The notes under the pieces were generated by a model. That model had not been told where the DNA came from. It saw nothing but the letters and a program-made list of their open reading frames with translations, and did not search any database. The position numbers and the translations under genes are program-made. From positions 1 to 64,000 of the forward strand of contig NZ_JANQIM010000034.1 in the NCBI RefSeq assembly GCF_028282165.1: a stretch of 64,000 nucleotides of DNA, written 5' to 3'. This DNA is from Winogradskyella sp. GTDB lineage: Bacteria; Bacteroidota; Bacteroidia; Flavobacteriales; Flavobacteriaceae. Position 1 is the first letter of the stretch; every line of letters starts with the position of its first letter. Positions 8,779 through 18,218 of this stretch are shown here, one piece after another.

Positions 8779-11148
8779 TTAAAATTTAAAATTATAAGAA
8801 ATTGAAGGTATGATTCCGAAAATAGCAGTGCGTGTAGCTTCGTTTACACCAGTGTCTACATTTTGTCCAAATGTTATAGACGCTGCATTTCTACGATTAT
8901 AAATATTATAAATACCAAACACCCATTCGCCTTGCCATTTTCGGTCTTTATTTTTCCAAGGGGTTAATGTTGCTGAAATATCTAATCTGTGATATGCTGG
9001 TAATCGGTCAGCATTACGTTCAGAAAAGGTTGGAATAGACAATCCATTGTACTGAAATTGTCCATTGGGATAAGTCACTGGCCGTCCTGTTTGAAAAACG
9101 AAATTACTACCAAAGCGCCATTTATCATTAAGTTTATAAGTTCCAGTAAAAGATATATCGTGGGTTCTATCCCAAGGTGTACTGTACCAGTTGCCATTAT
9201 TAATACCAAGACCTCCGGCTGCACCTCCAGGTGTTCTCTGTTCAGACTTTGAAAGTGTATAGGCCAACCATCCTGTAAATTTGCCCTTGTTTTTACGAAG
9301 TAATAATTCCAATCCATAAGCTCTAGACTCGCCTATGAGGATTTCAGTCTCGATGGTGTTTTGGGCAATGAGATCAGCACCATCAATATAATCGACACGA
9401 TTATCAATGGTTTTGTAATATGTCTCAGCTTCTATAGAAAACATGTTGTCTCTAAAATTCCTGAAATAACCTATAGCAAATTGATTGGCAATCTGAGGTT
9501 TTAAAAACTTGCCACTTGGTGCCCATACATCCAACGGTGTTGCTGAAATCGTATTAGAAATCAGGTGTAAGTATTGTGCAATACGATTGTAACTTGCCTT
9601 AATTGATGATTTTTCGTTTAATTGATAAGACAAAGCCAATCGTGGCTCTAAATTTCCGAAGTCCGCAATGCTCTTTCCGCTACCATATTCGGTCTCCCCA
9701 ATTGGATCGGCACGCTCGTAAATATCTAATTGCGAATTGTAAACTACGGGTTGCCCATTTTCGTAATCGTTAAGTGTTTGTTTTCCTAATCGGTTAAAAT
9801 AGCTGTAACGCAATCCGTATTGAGCCGTGAGCTTATCTGAAATCTTATGTTCCAAGCCAGCATAGATACCTGCTTCAAAAGCAAATTTATTGTCTAGTTT
9901 TAAGGGGTTAATACCTGAAGTTTCATCAAGTGGATTTAACTCTCCAGGATTGAAATTGTAATAAATACCACTTGCACCAAAATCAAATTTAAATTTATCA
10001 TTCAAATAATATCCTAAATCATACTTTAGGTTATAATTATCAATATCTGACGTCCAATCAATACCTTGTGAATTAATCTCAAGCGCATAGTTATAACGAC
10101 TGTAGATTAAAGACAGATTAGAAAACAACTTATCATTGAAAATATGGTTCCAACGTAGGTTTCCTGAAAGATTTCCGTAAGAATTTGTAAAGAAATTGGA
10201 TAACTCAAAATTATCATTCCCAAAATACCCTGAAAGGTAGAGTTTGTTTTTATCATTTACCTGATAATTTGTCTTAAGGTTTAAATCGTAAAAGCCTGCA
10301 CGATTTTCATTACCAACCAAAGCTAAAAATATATTGGCGTAAGAAGTACGACCTGCTAAAAGAAACGAACCTTTATCCTTAAAGGTAGGACCTTCCACAG
10401 CTAATCTACTAGATATAGCTCCGATTCCACCAGAGAGTTTAAAATCTTTACTGTTTCCATCTTTTTGCCTTATATCTAAAACCGATGAAGCTCGACCACC
10501 AAAACGTGATGGTATACCACCTTTGTATAATTTAATGTCTTTAATAGCATCTGTATTAAATACCGAAAAGAAGCCAAATAAATGAGCTGCATTATAAATA
10601 ATCGCCTCATCCAATAACACTAAATTTTGATCTTCAGCACCACCACGAACATTAAAACCAGAAGCACCTTCGCCAGCATTAGAAACACCTGGTAACAGCT
10701 GCAAGGACTTAATGACGTCGACTTCGCCCATAACTGCTGGTATCTGTTTAATGGTTTGACTTGATAGTTTGGCAACACTCATTTGTGGCGTACGTAGGTT
10801 AACTTTTTTTGATTCTTCTGCTGTAATAACAACTTCATCCAATTGCCCTGTATCTTCTGCAAGTTCTGCGTTAAACTTTACATTTTTATCAAGAACAATA
10901 GGGTGCTCGATGGTTTTATAACCTAAATACGAAATCATCAAGGTATAATCACCCTTGGGTGCGGTTAACGAATAAAAACCATATTCGTTGGTAGTGGCCC
11001 CTATGGTGGTCCCTTTTAAAAAAATTGTAGCTCCTAAAAGGGTTTCCCCATTTGCTTGGTCCTTTAGTGTACCACTTATGGTAAATTTATCTTGGGAGAA
11101 ACTTAAATAAGTAGTTAATAAAGTTATCAAAATCAGTGTTTTATTCAT
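8779..11148 (-). CDS. TonB-dependent receptor with N-terminal CarboxypepD_reg-like domain
   Basis: A 789-residue outer-membrane importer. It has a signal peptide (MNKTLILITLLTTYLSFSQ), then a carboxypeptidase-regulatory-like domain (FTISGTLKDQANGETLLGATIFLKG... to about residue 95), a plug domain (LDEVVITAEESKKV; NLRTPQMSVAKLS...GEGASGFNVRGG) and a long beta-barrel ending in SISYNFKF with terminal Phe. I chose the ATG at 11148 rather than 11166, because the signal peptide starts there. The downstream DUF4249 lipoprotein is its likely partner. There is no SusD gene, so this is not a glycan-locus receptor; the substrate is unknown. Confidence 0.92.
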   Translation of the reverse strand: MNKTLILITLLTTYLSFSQDKFTISGTLKDQANGETLLGATIFLKGTTIGATTNEYGFYSLTAPKGDYTLMISYLGYKTIEHPIVLDKNVKFNAELAEDTGQLDEVVITAEESKKVNLRTPQMSVAKLSSQTIKQIPAVMGEVDVIKSLQLLPGVSNAGEGASGFNVRGGAEDQNLVLLDEAIIYNAAHLFGFFSVFNTDAIKDIKLYKGGIPSRFGGRASSVLDIRQKDGNSKDFKLSGGIGAISSRLAVEGPTFKDKGSFLLAGRTSYANIFLALVGNENRAGFYDLNLKTNYQVNDKNKLYLSGYFGNDNFELSNFFTNSYGNLSGNLRWNHIFNDKLFSNLSLIYSRYNYALEINSQGIDWTSDIDNYNLKYDLGYYLNDKFKFDFGASGIYYNFNPGELNPLDETSGINPLKLDNKFAFEAGIYAGLEHKISDKLTAQYGLRYSYFNRLGKQTLNDYENGQPVVYNSQLDIYERADPIGETEYGSGKSIADFGNLEPRLALSYQLNEKSSIKASYNRIAQYLHLISNTISATPLDVWAPSGKFLKPQIANQFAIGYFRNFRDNMFSIEAETYYKTIDNRVDYIDGADLIAQNTIETEILIGESRAYGLELLLRKNKGKFTGWLAYTLSKSEQRTPGGAAGGLGINNGNWYSTPWDRTHDISFTGTYKLNDKWRFGSNFVFQTGRPVTYPNGQFQYNGLSIPTFSERNADRLPAYHRLDISATLTPWKNKDRKWQGEWVFGIYNIYNRRNAASITFGQNVDTGVNEATRTAIFGIIPSISYNFKF

Positions 11149-11208
11149 AGAAAATCTATTAGTCAATTATATTAGAAAATGGTTTTTTTTTGATAATAAA
11201 TAGTGTTA

Positions 11209-11958
11209 TCAATTAGCTTCATTTAGCATATTTTGCTTTTTCATTATTTTTAAAATAAAATAGATGATTGTCGCCGCAATAGCTGCATAGAACCAAAATT
11301 TTGCTTCGGATTCAAAAGGTTCTTTCTGACAGAGTCTACAAACCACATCAAACATCCAAAAGAGCAAAAAAATTGCGCAAAAACCATTCTTTTCTTTTTT
11401 CAATACTTTTTTAATACTGAATGGATATTTGGGATTCTTATAGTATTTGAAGGTTGGAATAATTGTTGGTACTGTTTCTGCCCAATCTGAATAAAGTCGT
11501 CCAAATTTTGCACGAAGAAAACTCTCTTCTGCATACATAATACGCACATAATAAGAGACATAAAACAACACAAAAGCGATAATAAACCAAAAATTTTCTG
11601 TAAGCATTGCCACACCCAACCACATAAAAAAGTTGCCCAGATATAATGGATGACGCACAATTGAATACATGCCTGTTGTATTGAGCTCATCAGCGATTTG
11701 TCCATCTTTTGTATTTCTTCCAGATGTATTTTTAGGTGTGTGACCAACCGTAATAATTCGAATTGTCAATCCTACTAAACTGACACAAAGTGATAGAAAT
11801 TCGAAACTTTCTGCGAGCCAAGTATTGGGCTCTTCAATTTCATTATACTCTTTATGGATAAAAACTAACAGTCCTATTCCTAAAGCTATTAATGGCAGAT
11901 AACTTCTATTTTTAAATAAAAAATCACCTTGTACTTTTAGTTCTTCTTGTAGTGCCAT
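11209..11958 (-). CDS. Isoprenylcysteine carboxyl methyltransferase-like membrane protein
   Basis: A 249-residue polytopic membrane protein with about five or six hydrophobic segments. The central SAM-binding signature of the ICMT/phospholipid-methyltransferase superfamily is visible: GMYSIVRHPLYLGNFFMWLG (about residues 95-114), then EESFLRAKFGRLYSDW. Bacterial members methylate varied lipids or small molecules; the substrate cannot be inferred. A small lipoprotein gene ends 4 bases upstream, so both are probably one transcript driven from the promoter and dyad region at 12187-12344. Confidence 0.75.
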   Translation of the reverse strand: MALQEELKVQGDFLFKNRSYLPLIALGIGLLVFIHKEYNEIEEPNTWLAESFEFLSLCVSLVGLTIRIITVGHTPKNTSGRNTKDGQIADELNTTGMYSIVRHPLYLGNFFMWLGVAMLTENFWFIIAFVLFYVSYYVRIMYAEESFLRAKFGRLYSDWAETVPTIIPTFKYYKNPKYPFSIKKVLKKEKNGFCAIFLLFWMFDVVCRLCQKEPFESEAKFWFYAAIAATIIYFILKIMKKQNMLNEAN

Positions 11959-11962
11959 AATT

Positions 11963-12157
11963 TTAAAATCTATATGTAAAATCGAGTGTTGGCGTATTTT
12001 CTGGAAGACGGGAGATGATATTTTCTATTGCAGTAATAGGATCAAAAAAATCTTCCTCTCCATCAACTACACAGCTAAAAAGAAAAAAGAGAATAATTAA
12101 AATGAGATTAAAAATCAATAGATTCCTTGGTGTAATGTATGACTTGAATTTCTCCAT
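11963..12157 (-). CDS. Small predicted lipoprotein, 64 residues
   Basis: A short gene starting at the ATG at 12157, preferred over an in-frame start at 12184. The protein has a hydrophobic stretch NLLIFNLILIILFFLFSC consistent with a lipoprotein signal, then a 35-residue acidic tail (VDGEEDFFDPITAIENIIS...). I recognise no family. Support for it being real: 4-base spacing to the downstream methyltransferase-like gene, a TAnnTTTG box 29 bases upstream of the ATG, and paired dyads further upstream. It could instead be a membrane-anchored peptide. Confidence 0.55.
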   Translation of the reverse strand: MEKFKSYITPRNLLIFNLILIILFFLFSCVVDGEEDFFDPITAIENIISRLPENTPTLDFTYRF

Positions 12158-12186
12158 TTTTAATGGTATAAAGCTTAATTTCAAAT

Positions 12187-12194
12187 CAAAAGTA
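12187..12194 (-). promoter_or_regulatory. Bacteroidota-type promoter -7 box (TACTTTTG)
   Basis: Read on the minus strand, this is TACTTTTG, an exact match to the Bacteroidota TAnnTTTG -7 consensus. It lies 29 bases before the ATG of the small lipoprotein gene. No good TTTG -33 box is found at the right distance, which is typical of promoters that need an activator. Confidence 0.5.
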
Positions 12195-12226
12195 GAAGAG
12201 CAAATAGTTCCTTAAAAATAAACTAG

Positions 12227-12248
12227 GTTCAGGATACGCATTCTGAAC
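12227..12248. promoter_or_regulatory. 22-bp dyad operator candidate, proximal copy
   Basis: An imperfect palindrome with half-sites GTTCAGGATAC and GCATTCTGAAC (9 of 11 positions complementary). It is centred about 43 bases upstream of the -7 box at 12187-12194, a normal place for an activator. A nearly identical dyad lies at 12323-12344. Confidence 0.6.
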
Positions 12249-12322
12249 ATTTTTTAAAAAAAAGATGTTTTACTTACTGATTTTCAATATTTTAAATAAA
12301 AATCTGAATTAAGATTTAAAAC

Positions 12323-12344
12323 GTTCAGAATACGTATTTTGAAC
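12323..12344. promoter_or_regulatory. 22-bp dyad operator candidate, distal copy
   Basis: Half-sites GTTCAGAATAC and GTATTTTGAAC (10 of 11 complementary), extended by AC/GT on the outside. It shares the frame GTTCAGnATACG with the dyad at 12227 and is centred 96 bases from it. It lies about 50 bases past the stop codon of the AraC regulator gene. Confidence 0.6.
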
Positions 12345-12394
12345 GTTTTACTATAGTTGCCATAAAAAAAGAATTGATGGTTGGTAAAATAACC

Positions 12395-13408
12395 TCAGAT
12401 AAGTTGTTTTTTATACGCACTTGGTGTAACTCCTGTCAATTTTTTAAACGTAGTATTGAAAGAAGATTTTGAACTAAAGCCCACCTCATTAGCGATGCCC
12501 AGCAGAGTGTAGTTTTTGTAGGTCTCGTTTTTTAAACACTCTATAAACTCTTCAACCCTATATTGATTTAATAAATCCTGAAATCCAATTTTTAAATGAA
12601 CGTTTAAAATCTCTGATAAATGTTGCCTTGGAATGTTCATTTTCTCTGCGACATCATTAACCGTTATCTTATTATTTTTGAAAAGCTTTTCTTCCTCCAT
12701 CAAACGGAATAAATGAGCCTTATAGTTATCAATATTATTTCCATTTAAACTAGACGTTTTATATTTAGAATCGTTAGACTTTGGAAGGACTTCTTTAGGA
12801 GCAATAATAAGCTTATAAAGTACATAATAGAATAAGAAAACTGCTGCTATAATAGTCCCGTAGCTATCTAAAAAGTACGGTGACTCTGTTGAGTTGGTAA
12901 TTAAAAAGGCTAATTCATCTATGGTAAAAATTATAGTCAATGGAATAATAAATACCAATAGCCACTTTTCCTTTTTCTTTGTTATGATATTGTGTATTGC
13001 ATAACCAAGCATGGCTAAAAAGGATAGCTCTGTAATTACATGAGCAATTTTAAAAATCAACCCTTTTTCAATTGTATAATAGATGTCTATAGTTTGGTAA
13101 ATAACAGTTACAACATATGGTACAAAAAACCACAAATCCTTATTGTTAAACTCACTTTTACCAGACTTATAATAACGAACAAACAAAAAGAAGAACGTAA
13201 TGATCAAAGTATCATGAAAAAGAAACCAGTCAACATTATTTACAAATAAGTTGTAATCGTCATCACCAATTGCGTATAATATTACAGATAAAATACATCC
13301 TAGCAATAGCCAAAAATTAACCTTTTTATATTCTCTCTTGCGCTGAAATAGGACGATTAATAAAAAGACACCTTGTAACAAGGCAATTATTTGAATGGTT
13401 CTTAACAT
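12395..13408 (-). CDS. AraC-family transcriptional regulator with membrane N-terminus
   Basis: A 337-residue protein. Roughly residues 1-210 carry about seven hydrophobic membrane segments, followed by a linker and a C-terminal AraC/XylS double helix-turn-helix (about residues 235-337) ending in the signature LLGIANEVGFSSKSSFNTTFKKLTGVTPSAYKKQ. Such membrane-tethered AraC proteins are common in Flavobacteriia and may sense an envelope or lipid signal. The gene lies directly upstream of the paired dyads and the lipoprotein/methyltransferase-like genes, all on one strand, so it is the obvious candidate regulator of that pair. This is inference from position only. Confidence 0.88.
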   Translation of the reverse strand: MLRTIQIIALLQGVFLLIVLFQRKREYKKVNFWLLLGCILSVILYAIGDDDYNLFVNNVDWFLFHDTLIITFFFLFVRYYKSGKSEFNNKDLWFFVPYVVTVIYQTIDIYYTIEKGLIFKIAHVITELSFLAMLGYAIHNIITKKKEKWLLVFIIPLTIIFTIDELAFLITNSTESPYFLDSYGTIIAAVFLFYYVLYKLIIAPKEVLPKSNDSKYKTSSLNGNNIDNYKAHLFRLMEEEKLFKNNKITVNDVAEKMNIPRQHLSEILNVHLKIGFQDLLNQYRVEEFIECLKNETYKNYTLLGIANEVGFSSKSSFNTTFKKLTGVTPSAYKKQLI

Positions 13409-13496
13409 AACAACAGAAGTAGAAAATGATGCTAACGCAGAATAACAGGTCAGTATTGCATAACATTTCTATAGTTTATCCTAAAAACATAAACAT

Positions 13497-16400
13497 TTAA
13501 AAACCAAAGCCCAATTGAAACGCCAGACGTAAATCATCACTGCTATTAAAAACAGAAATATTGGCCGTCATCATTTGTGCCATATTAACAAAGAAACCTC
13601 CGCCAACAGAATTGTTCCACTTATCGGAATTATCATTCTCTATCCAAACGCGCCCATAGTCTACACCACCATAAACACCAATATGAATTGGAAGCAATCC
13701 CGTTTTTAGCCTACCAAAATTCCAACGTACATCGGTAGATTGCGAAAAAGCCGATTTCCCAGTAAAACGTTGAAATCTATACCCTCTTAGACCTGTTCTT
13801 GCCCCTAAGGTTGCGCCTTGATAAAACTCAAAATCGTCGCCTAAATTTACGTGACCTCTTAGATTCGTAGCTAAAACCAATTGACCACTAGAAACTAATT
13901 TATAATTAAAGCCCAATTCTGGAATGATATAACCAAAACCTTTCTCTGTATCAACATTGTTTCTATAACCTACATGCAAGGTTGTTTGAAATCCTAAGGT
14001 TGGAAATGCGTCATCGTCCTTATTTACAAATTGGTACTTAGCATCTACACCATAAAAATCTTGCATATCAAAAACGGCATCATCAGCTGGTAAGGTTCCA
14101 ATAAATCGTCCTTCTGTTCGTTCTACCTCATTACTTTCGTACGTAATCCCAAACTTTAAAACACCGCCCATTTTTCCGCGCCAAACTACGGATGGTGTAA
14201 ATCTTAATGTCCTTATTTTAACCCTATTAAAATCCCTATCTACATCTAGGCCATCGTCCTCATCTGCTTCAGGATTTGGAGTTTCGTTACCAAAACCAAA
14301 AAAGTTAACCGCAAAATTAGGACTGTTAAAGTGTGCTTCTATCCCAAAATTGACATTTGGTAAGATATTGGCAAATTCTCCATTGTAATTAAAGTCGAAA
14401 CCACTTGTTGCAAAATAATAGGACGCAGATATCTTGTGTTGAGATGTGAAAGGATTACGCTCAAACCCATAGTTTGTCAACACAGCATTGGCTCCTATTC
14501 TCAATCCATCATCCGGATTGGCTCCAAAACTAGGTAATATCTGAGTTGTATTATTTTTTAGCTTCTTATAATTATACACATTGGTTTTGTAACTATCCGA
14601 GAATTTTTTATGCCCTTTTTTTGTGACTACAGTACTATTTTTGGACTTGTAGTCATAATACGTAACACGTTTACCATTTTTTATACTGTAGGTATCATTA
14701 TTTTGCCCACCGACTAATCTCACTTTTATCAATTGGTCTCCCTCACCATAGACCTCAAACATGTCATCGTCGTCTAAGGCGTAAATCCAGATTTCTTTTG
14801 TATCGTCATGGTTATAGGTTCGCTGATGAAAGATGTCTTTTTTCTTACCACCTTTAATTCTGTAAGCAGTGACTTTCGTTTTGCCATTAGGCAAACGTTC
14901 TACATCAAACCAATCGTCTTTATTGGTTCCCTTTATTACGGCAAATCTATTGATGAGCGCAAAATAACGATCAGAGATTTTCTGAAGATTGGAACACCTG
15001 GCTTTTAAGGTTCTTTTAATATCTTCTACTGTTTCATCTCTAATCTCTTCAGGTATATTCTGAAATGCTTTTTCAATGACATTATCTGTAATATTTTCTT
15101 GTATGTGTTTTACCTCAGCATCCCAAACGGCTTTTCCCGATTGCGCAATAATTTCCATATCTAAAGGATATGGCTCAACATTGACACCTTTTACATCTTC
15201 AAGATCGTCTGAATATTTACGCAGTAAGCGAGCTGTTGGAATTAATTTTACAGCAGTTCCCAATAAAAAGCCGTCAGACATTCTAGAAAATGCTTGATCT
15301 CGATCTCTGGGCATTGGTCGATATACCTTTTTACCATTTTCCTTAAACTCTATCCATCGCCACTGATCTTGGTGTCTATCCCAATCTCCAATAAGCATAT
15401 CGAATAATCTTGCTTTTATATATGCAGCTTCATCAACAACTATATCTTCATCCTTATGGATTTTCTCCATCATGTCATTAGTACTTATCAATTTGTTTTG
15501 ATATCCAAAACTAGCTTGATCGCTATGACCCTCTGATGTATGTTCTTCAATCATATAAAGCTCGTCTCCAAAGTCGTCATTATACTTTCCCAAGGTTTCT
15601 TGTTTGGGCACATAATAGAGCACTGGGTTGGTATGATAAACGCCTACAGCGTCAGCTAAATCTCCAACTACAAACGGCGCATAAGGATGTGCTCCTGTAA
15701 ATACATCTAAAATAAGGTCTTCGGTTTCGGTGTCATCAAACTGTCCTTCTATGTATTGATCTTTAAAAATTACGGCCTGTAAATATTGTAAAGCTTGCTT
15801 TCTAAGGGCTCGCATAACATATTGTGCACCATTTTTATCTTCGAGACGCAATGATTTTGATTGATTACCGCCGCCTTTTCTCACCGGTTTTAAACCCCCA
15901 AATAAGGTATCTAACAAAACATTTGGTGCTTTTACCGGTGTGCTATAATATTTTCTAAAACGATCTCCCCATAAAAACTTACCAAAACCGCTTATGTCAG
16001 TCTCTTCCTCGCTATATATAGATGCCGAAGTGTATGGTAAGTCGGTTTTAAAATCGCTTTTGGTATTGCCTTTGTACTCTGAAAATACCTCTGTTTGAAA
16101 TACGTCTTTATCATCCTTAGCCGAGTAAAAGGATAGGTGGGAAGAACCATCTTTGTACACTACCAGCTTGGCATAACCTTCAGCACCATAACCAAACTTA
16201 CCGCCTCCTGTATTTCTTACGGCTGTTATTTTTGAACCAGAACCTGATACAATTTGGTGCAAATTATCTTGTACAATATATTGTAAATTATGGTCGTGTC
16301 CGGAGACAAATACTACCTTATCATTGGCTTGAGCCAGAGTAACGATATGTCTTTTTAATTCGTTATATCTTGGATTTTGAAGATCTACATTGGCTACACC

Positions 16401-17171
16401 ACTGGTTTTTCTAATCAAGTTTTTTAGTGTTCCTAATATTGGCACAGGCTTCATATGACTACCAAATGAGTATTGACCTCCGTGCGAACCATTGGTATAC
16501 ATCGGATGGTGAATTGCAACTATAGTTGTCTTTCCTCTTGCTTTTTTGATAAGACTATCAAATTCATCTAAAAAATCTGATATGGTTTTAATGTCGCAAT
16601 CATCGTTAATGGTTGGATGCTTATCCCAATTGGTAACATACCAATGGGAATCAACAAGTATTAATTCTATGTCGTCAGCAACATGAATTTTATCAATAGG
16701 ACAACCATCTTCTGGTAAAAACGTATTCTTTCCTAAAGCCTCTTCTACAAGCTTCTCTTGTCGTTTTAGACCTTTTACACCAGAATACCAATCATGATTA
16801 CCTGGAATAAAAATAGCTTCACCTTTAAAGCCTTTTACCGCATCTATTTGCACCTGTAACCTATGCTTGGCCAATTCATACTCGCTTGATGATTTTTCTG
16901 GCAGGCCCTTTTCGTAAATATTATCACCTAAAAAAATCGCCGTACTGTTTTTTGAAGCTTTTTCAAGTTCCTTACCAAATGCCTGTATGGCTTTATCTGT
17001 TTGTCCAAGTTGAGAGTTTCCTGCATCGCCGATAAGATAAAATGTATGCTTAACTTCTTTTTGAGGTGGTGCTTGCTGCTTATGTTCTTTATCATATTGC
17101 ACCTTATACGTGGCACATGAATTTATGAATAAAAGAAAGGCAATAAATAAGAAGGCGTTTTTAAACTTCAT
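13497..17171 (-). CDS. Metallophosphoesterase / kinase-like / Omp85-barrel fusion lipoprotein
   Basis: A 1224-residue protein with a lipoprotein-type signal (Cys19). Residues about 42-340 are a calcineurin-like phosphatase: IGDAGN at 47-52, LGDNIYEKG at 81-89, PGNHDW near 125 and SGHDHN near 291. Residues about 410-770 form a region with GDWDRHQDQW (595-604) and MPRDRDQAF (620-628); this resembles the catalytic DRH and metal-binding D-x-D patterns of atypical secreted kinases (CotH/Fam20/HipA-like). That is my inference, not an established assignment. From about residue 870 the protein reads as a 16-stranded BamA/TamA-type barrel ending LAFQLGFGF. Single gene, no operon partner. The phosphatase part most likely faces the periplasm or the surface. 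Confidence 0.8.
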   Translation of the reverse strand: MKFKNAFLFIAFLLFINSCATYKVQYDKEHKQQAPPQKEVKHTFYLIGDAGNSQLGQTDKAIQAFGKELEKASKNSTAIFLGDNIYEKGLPEKSSSEYELAKHRLQVQIDAVKGFKGEAIFIPGNHDWYSGVKGLKRQEKLVEEALGKNTFLPEDGCPIDKIHVADDIELILVDSHWYVTNWDKHPTINDDCDIKTISDFLDEFDSLIKKARGKTTIVAIHHPMYTNGSHGGQYSFGSHMKPVPILGTLKNLIRKTSGVANVDLQNPRYNELKRHIVTLAQANDKVVFVSGHDHNLQYIVQDNLHQIVSGSGSKITAVRNTGGGKFGYGAEGYAKLVVYKDGSSHLSFYSAKDDKDVFQTEVFSEYKGNTKSDFKTDLPYTSASIYSEEETDISGFGKFLWGDRFRKYYSTPVKAPNVLLDTLFGGLKPVRKGGGNQSKSLRLEDKNGAQYVMRALRKQALQYLQAVIFKDQYIEGQFDDTETEDLILDVFTGAHPYAPFVVGDLADAVGVYHTNPVLYYVPKQETLGKYNDDFGDELYMIEEHTSEGHSDQASFGYQNKLISTNDMMEKIHKDEDIVVDEAAYIKARLFDMLIGDWDRHQDQWRWIEFKENGKKVYRPMPRDRDQAFSRMSDGFLLGTAVKLIPTARLLRKYSDDLEDVKGVNVEPYPLDMEIIAQSGKAVWDAEVKHIQENITDNVIEKAFQNIPEEIRDETVEDIKRTLKARCSNLQKISDRYFALINRFAVIKGTNKDDWFDVERLPNGKTKVTAYRIKGGKKKDIFHQRTYNHDDTKEIWIYALDDDDMFEVYGEGDQLIKVRLVGGQNNDTYSIKNGKRVTYYDYKSKNSTVVTKKGHKKFSDSYKTNVYNYKKLKNNTTQILPSFGANPDDGLRIGANAVLTNYGFERNPFTSQHKISASYYFATSGFDFNYNGEFANILPNVNFGIEAHFNSPNFAVNFFGFGNETPNPEADEDDGLDVDRDFNRVKIRTLRFTPSVVWRGKMGGVLKFGITYESNEVERTEGRFIGTLPADDAVFDMQDFYGVDAKYQFVNKDDDAFPTLGFQTTLHVGYRNNVDTEKGFGYIIPELGFNYKLVSSGQLVLATNLRGHVNLGDDFEFYQGATLGARTGLRGYRFQRFTGKSAFSQSTDVRWNFGRLKTGLLPIHIGVYGGVDYGRVWIENDNSDKWNNSVGGGFFVNMAQMMTANISVFNSSDDLRLAFQLGFGF

Positions 17172-17243
17172 TTGTCAGTTAGTTAAATAGCAAATAAAGT
17201 TACAGTTTTTATCTTATGCCGCAAAAAGTAAAAACCCTCTTAG

Positions 17244-18152
17244 CTAATTAGATAATCTGTATTTTGCTGGGCTTATTCCGGTTTGTTTTTTAAAGAGTTT
17301 ACTAAAGTGTTGTGGGTAATCAAAACCTAAATCATATGCAATCTCGCTGATCGATTCTGTACTACCCAATAGTTTATTTTTGGCTTTATTGACCACAAAG
17401 GCATAAATATGAGCTTTGGCACTTTTGCCAGTTTCTTTCTTTAACAAGTCGCTCAGATAATTAGACGACATATTGAGTTGTTCACCACAATACTTTACCG
17501 AAGGTAACCCTAATTCGGTAGGCTTTTCTGAATTAAAATAGCCCTTTAAAAAAGTTTCAAACTCTGAGACATGGTCTTGATGTAAATTAGTCCTTACATA
17601 AAACTGCCGATCATAAAAGCGATTGCAATAATCCAAAATTAATTCTATAGTTGAGATAATCAGTTTCTGGCTGTGCTTATCGATATTCTGATTGATTTCT
17701 GTTTCTATCTTTTTTACCAAATCAGTTAAGGTGATCTTTTCATTATCAGAGAGATGCAAAGCCTCATGAACTTCATAATCAAAGAAGTTATATTGATTTA
17801 TTGTTTTACCCAATACAGATTTACGAATTAGATCTGGATGAAAAGCCAGCATCCAGCCTTTGGCATCAGCGGAGATGGTTTTTTCCTCGACAGACAATAC
17901 CTGATTAGGTTTAGAAAATACCATTGTTCCATCTGTAAAATCATAGCTATTACGACCATATCCCATTGAGCCTTCTATACCATCCTTTAATGAAATGGCA
18001 AACAATTCCGTATTGTATTTCACTCCTAAATACTTACTAAAATCCGGCATGTCTTTGGCCCAAACTACATTCACTAATGGATGTTTAGATGTAGGAAAAC
18101 CAAAAGCTTTACTCGCTTCGTTTATTGATTTTATATGAATAATTTCGCTCAT
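17244..18152 (-). CDS. AraC-family transcriptional regulator
   Basis: A soluble regulator of 302 residues: an N-terminal cupin-like sensing domain and a C-terminal double helix-turn-helix (KLLGSTESISEIAYDLGFDYPQHFSKLFKKQTGISPAKYR, split over the last 45 residues). The ATG at 18152 is preferred to a TTG at 18170. It is the last gene after two SDR genes on the same strand, 66 bases past the second. In Bacteroidota such AraC-SDR sets are frequent and the regulator usually controls the dehydrogenases. The 21-bp-spaced direct repeat at 19898-19932, before the first SDR gene, is its likely binding site. Confidence 0.88.
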   Translation of the reverse strand: MSEIIHIKSINEASKAFGFPTSKHPLVNVVWAKDMPDFSKYLGVKYNTELFAISLKDGIEGSMGYGRNSYDFTDGTMVFSKPNQVLSVEEKTISADAKGWMLAFHPDLIRKSVLGKTINQYNFFDYEVHEALHLSDNEKITLTDLVKKIETEINQNIDKHSQKLIISTIELILDYCNRFYDRQFYVRTNLHQDHVSEFETFLKGYFNSEKPTELGLPSVKYCGEQLNMSSNYLSDLLKKETGKSAKAHIYAFVVNKAKNKLLGSTESISEIAYDLGFDYPQHFSKLFKKQTGISPAKYRLSN

Positions 18153-18218
18153 CAAATAGTTCTTTTTCAAAATAAAACAGGCAAAAGACTTGCAATTGCC
18201 TGTTTTGGTATTAGTTTA

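Noticed and set aside
9058..9317. Short open frames on both strands inside the TonB-receptor gene
   Set aside because: They lie wholly inside a well-supported barrel-coding region and have no motifs.
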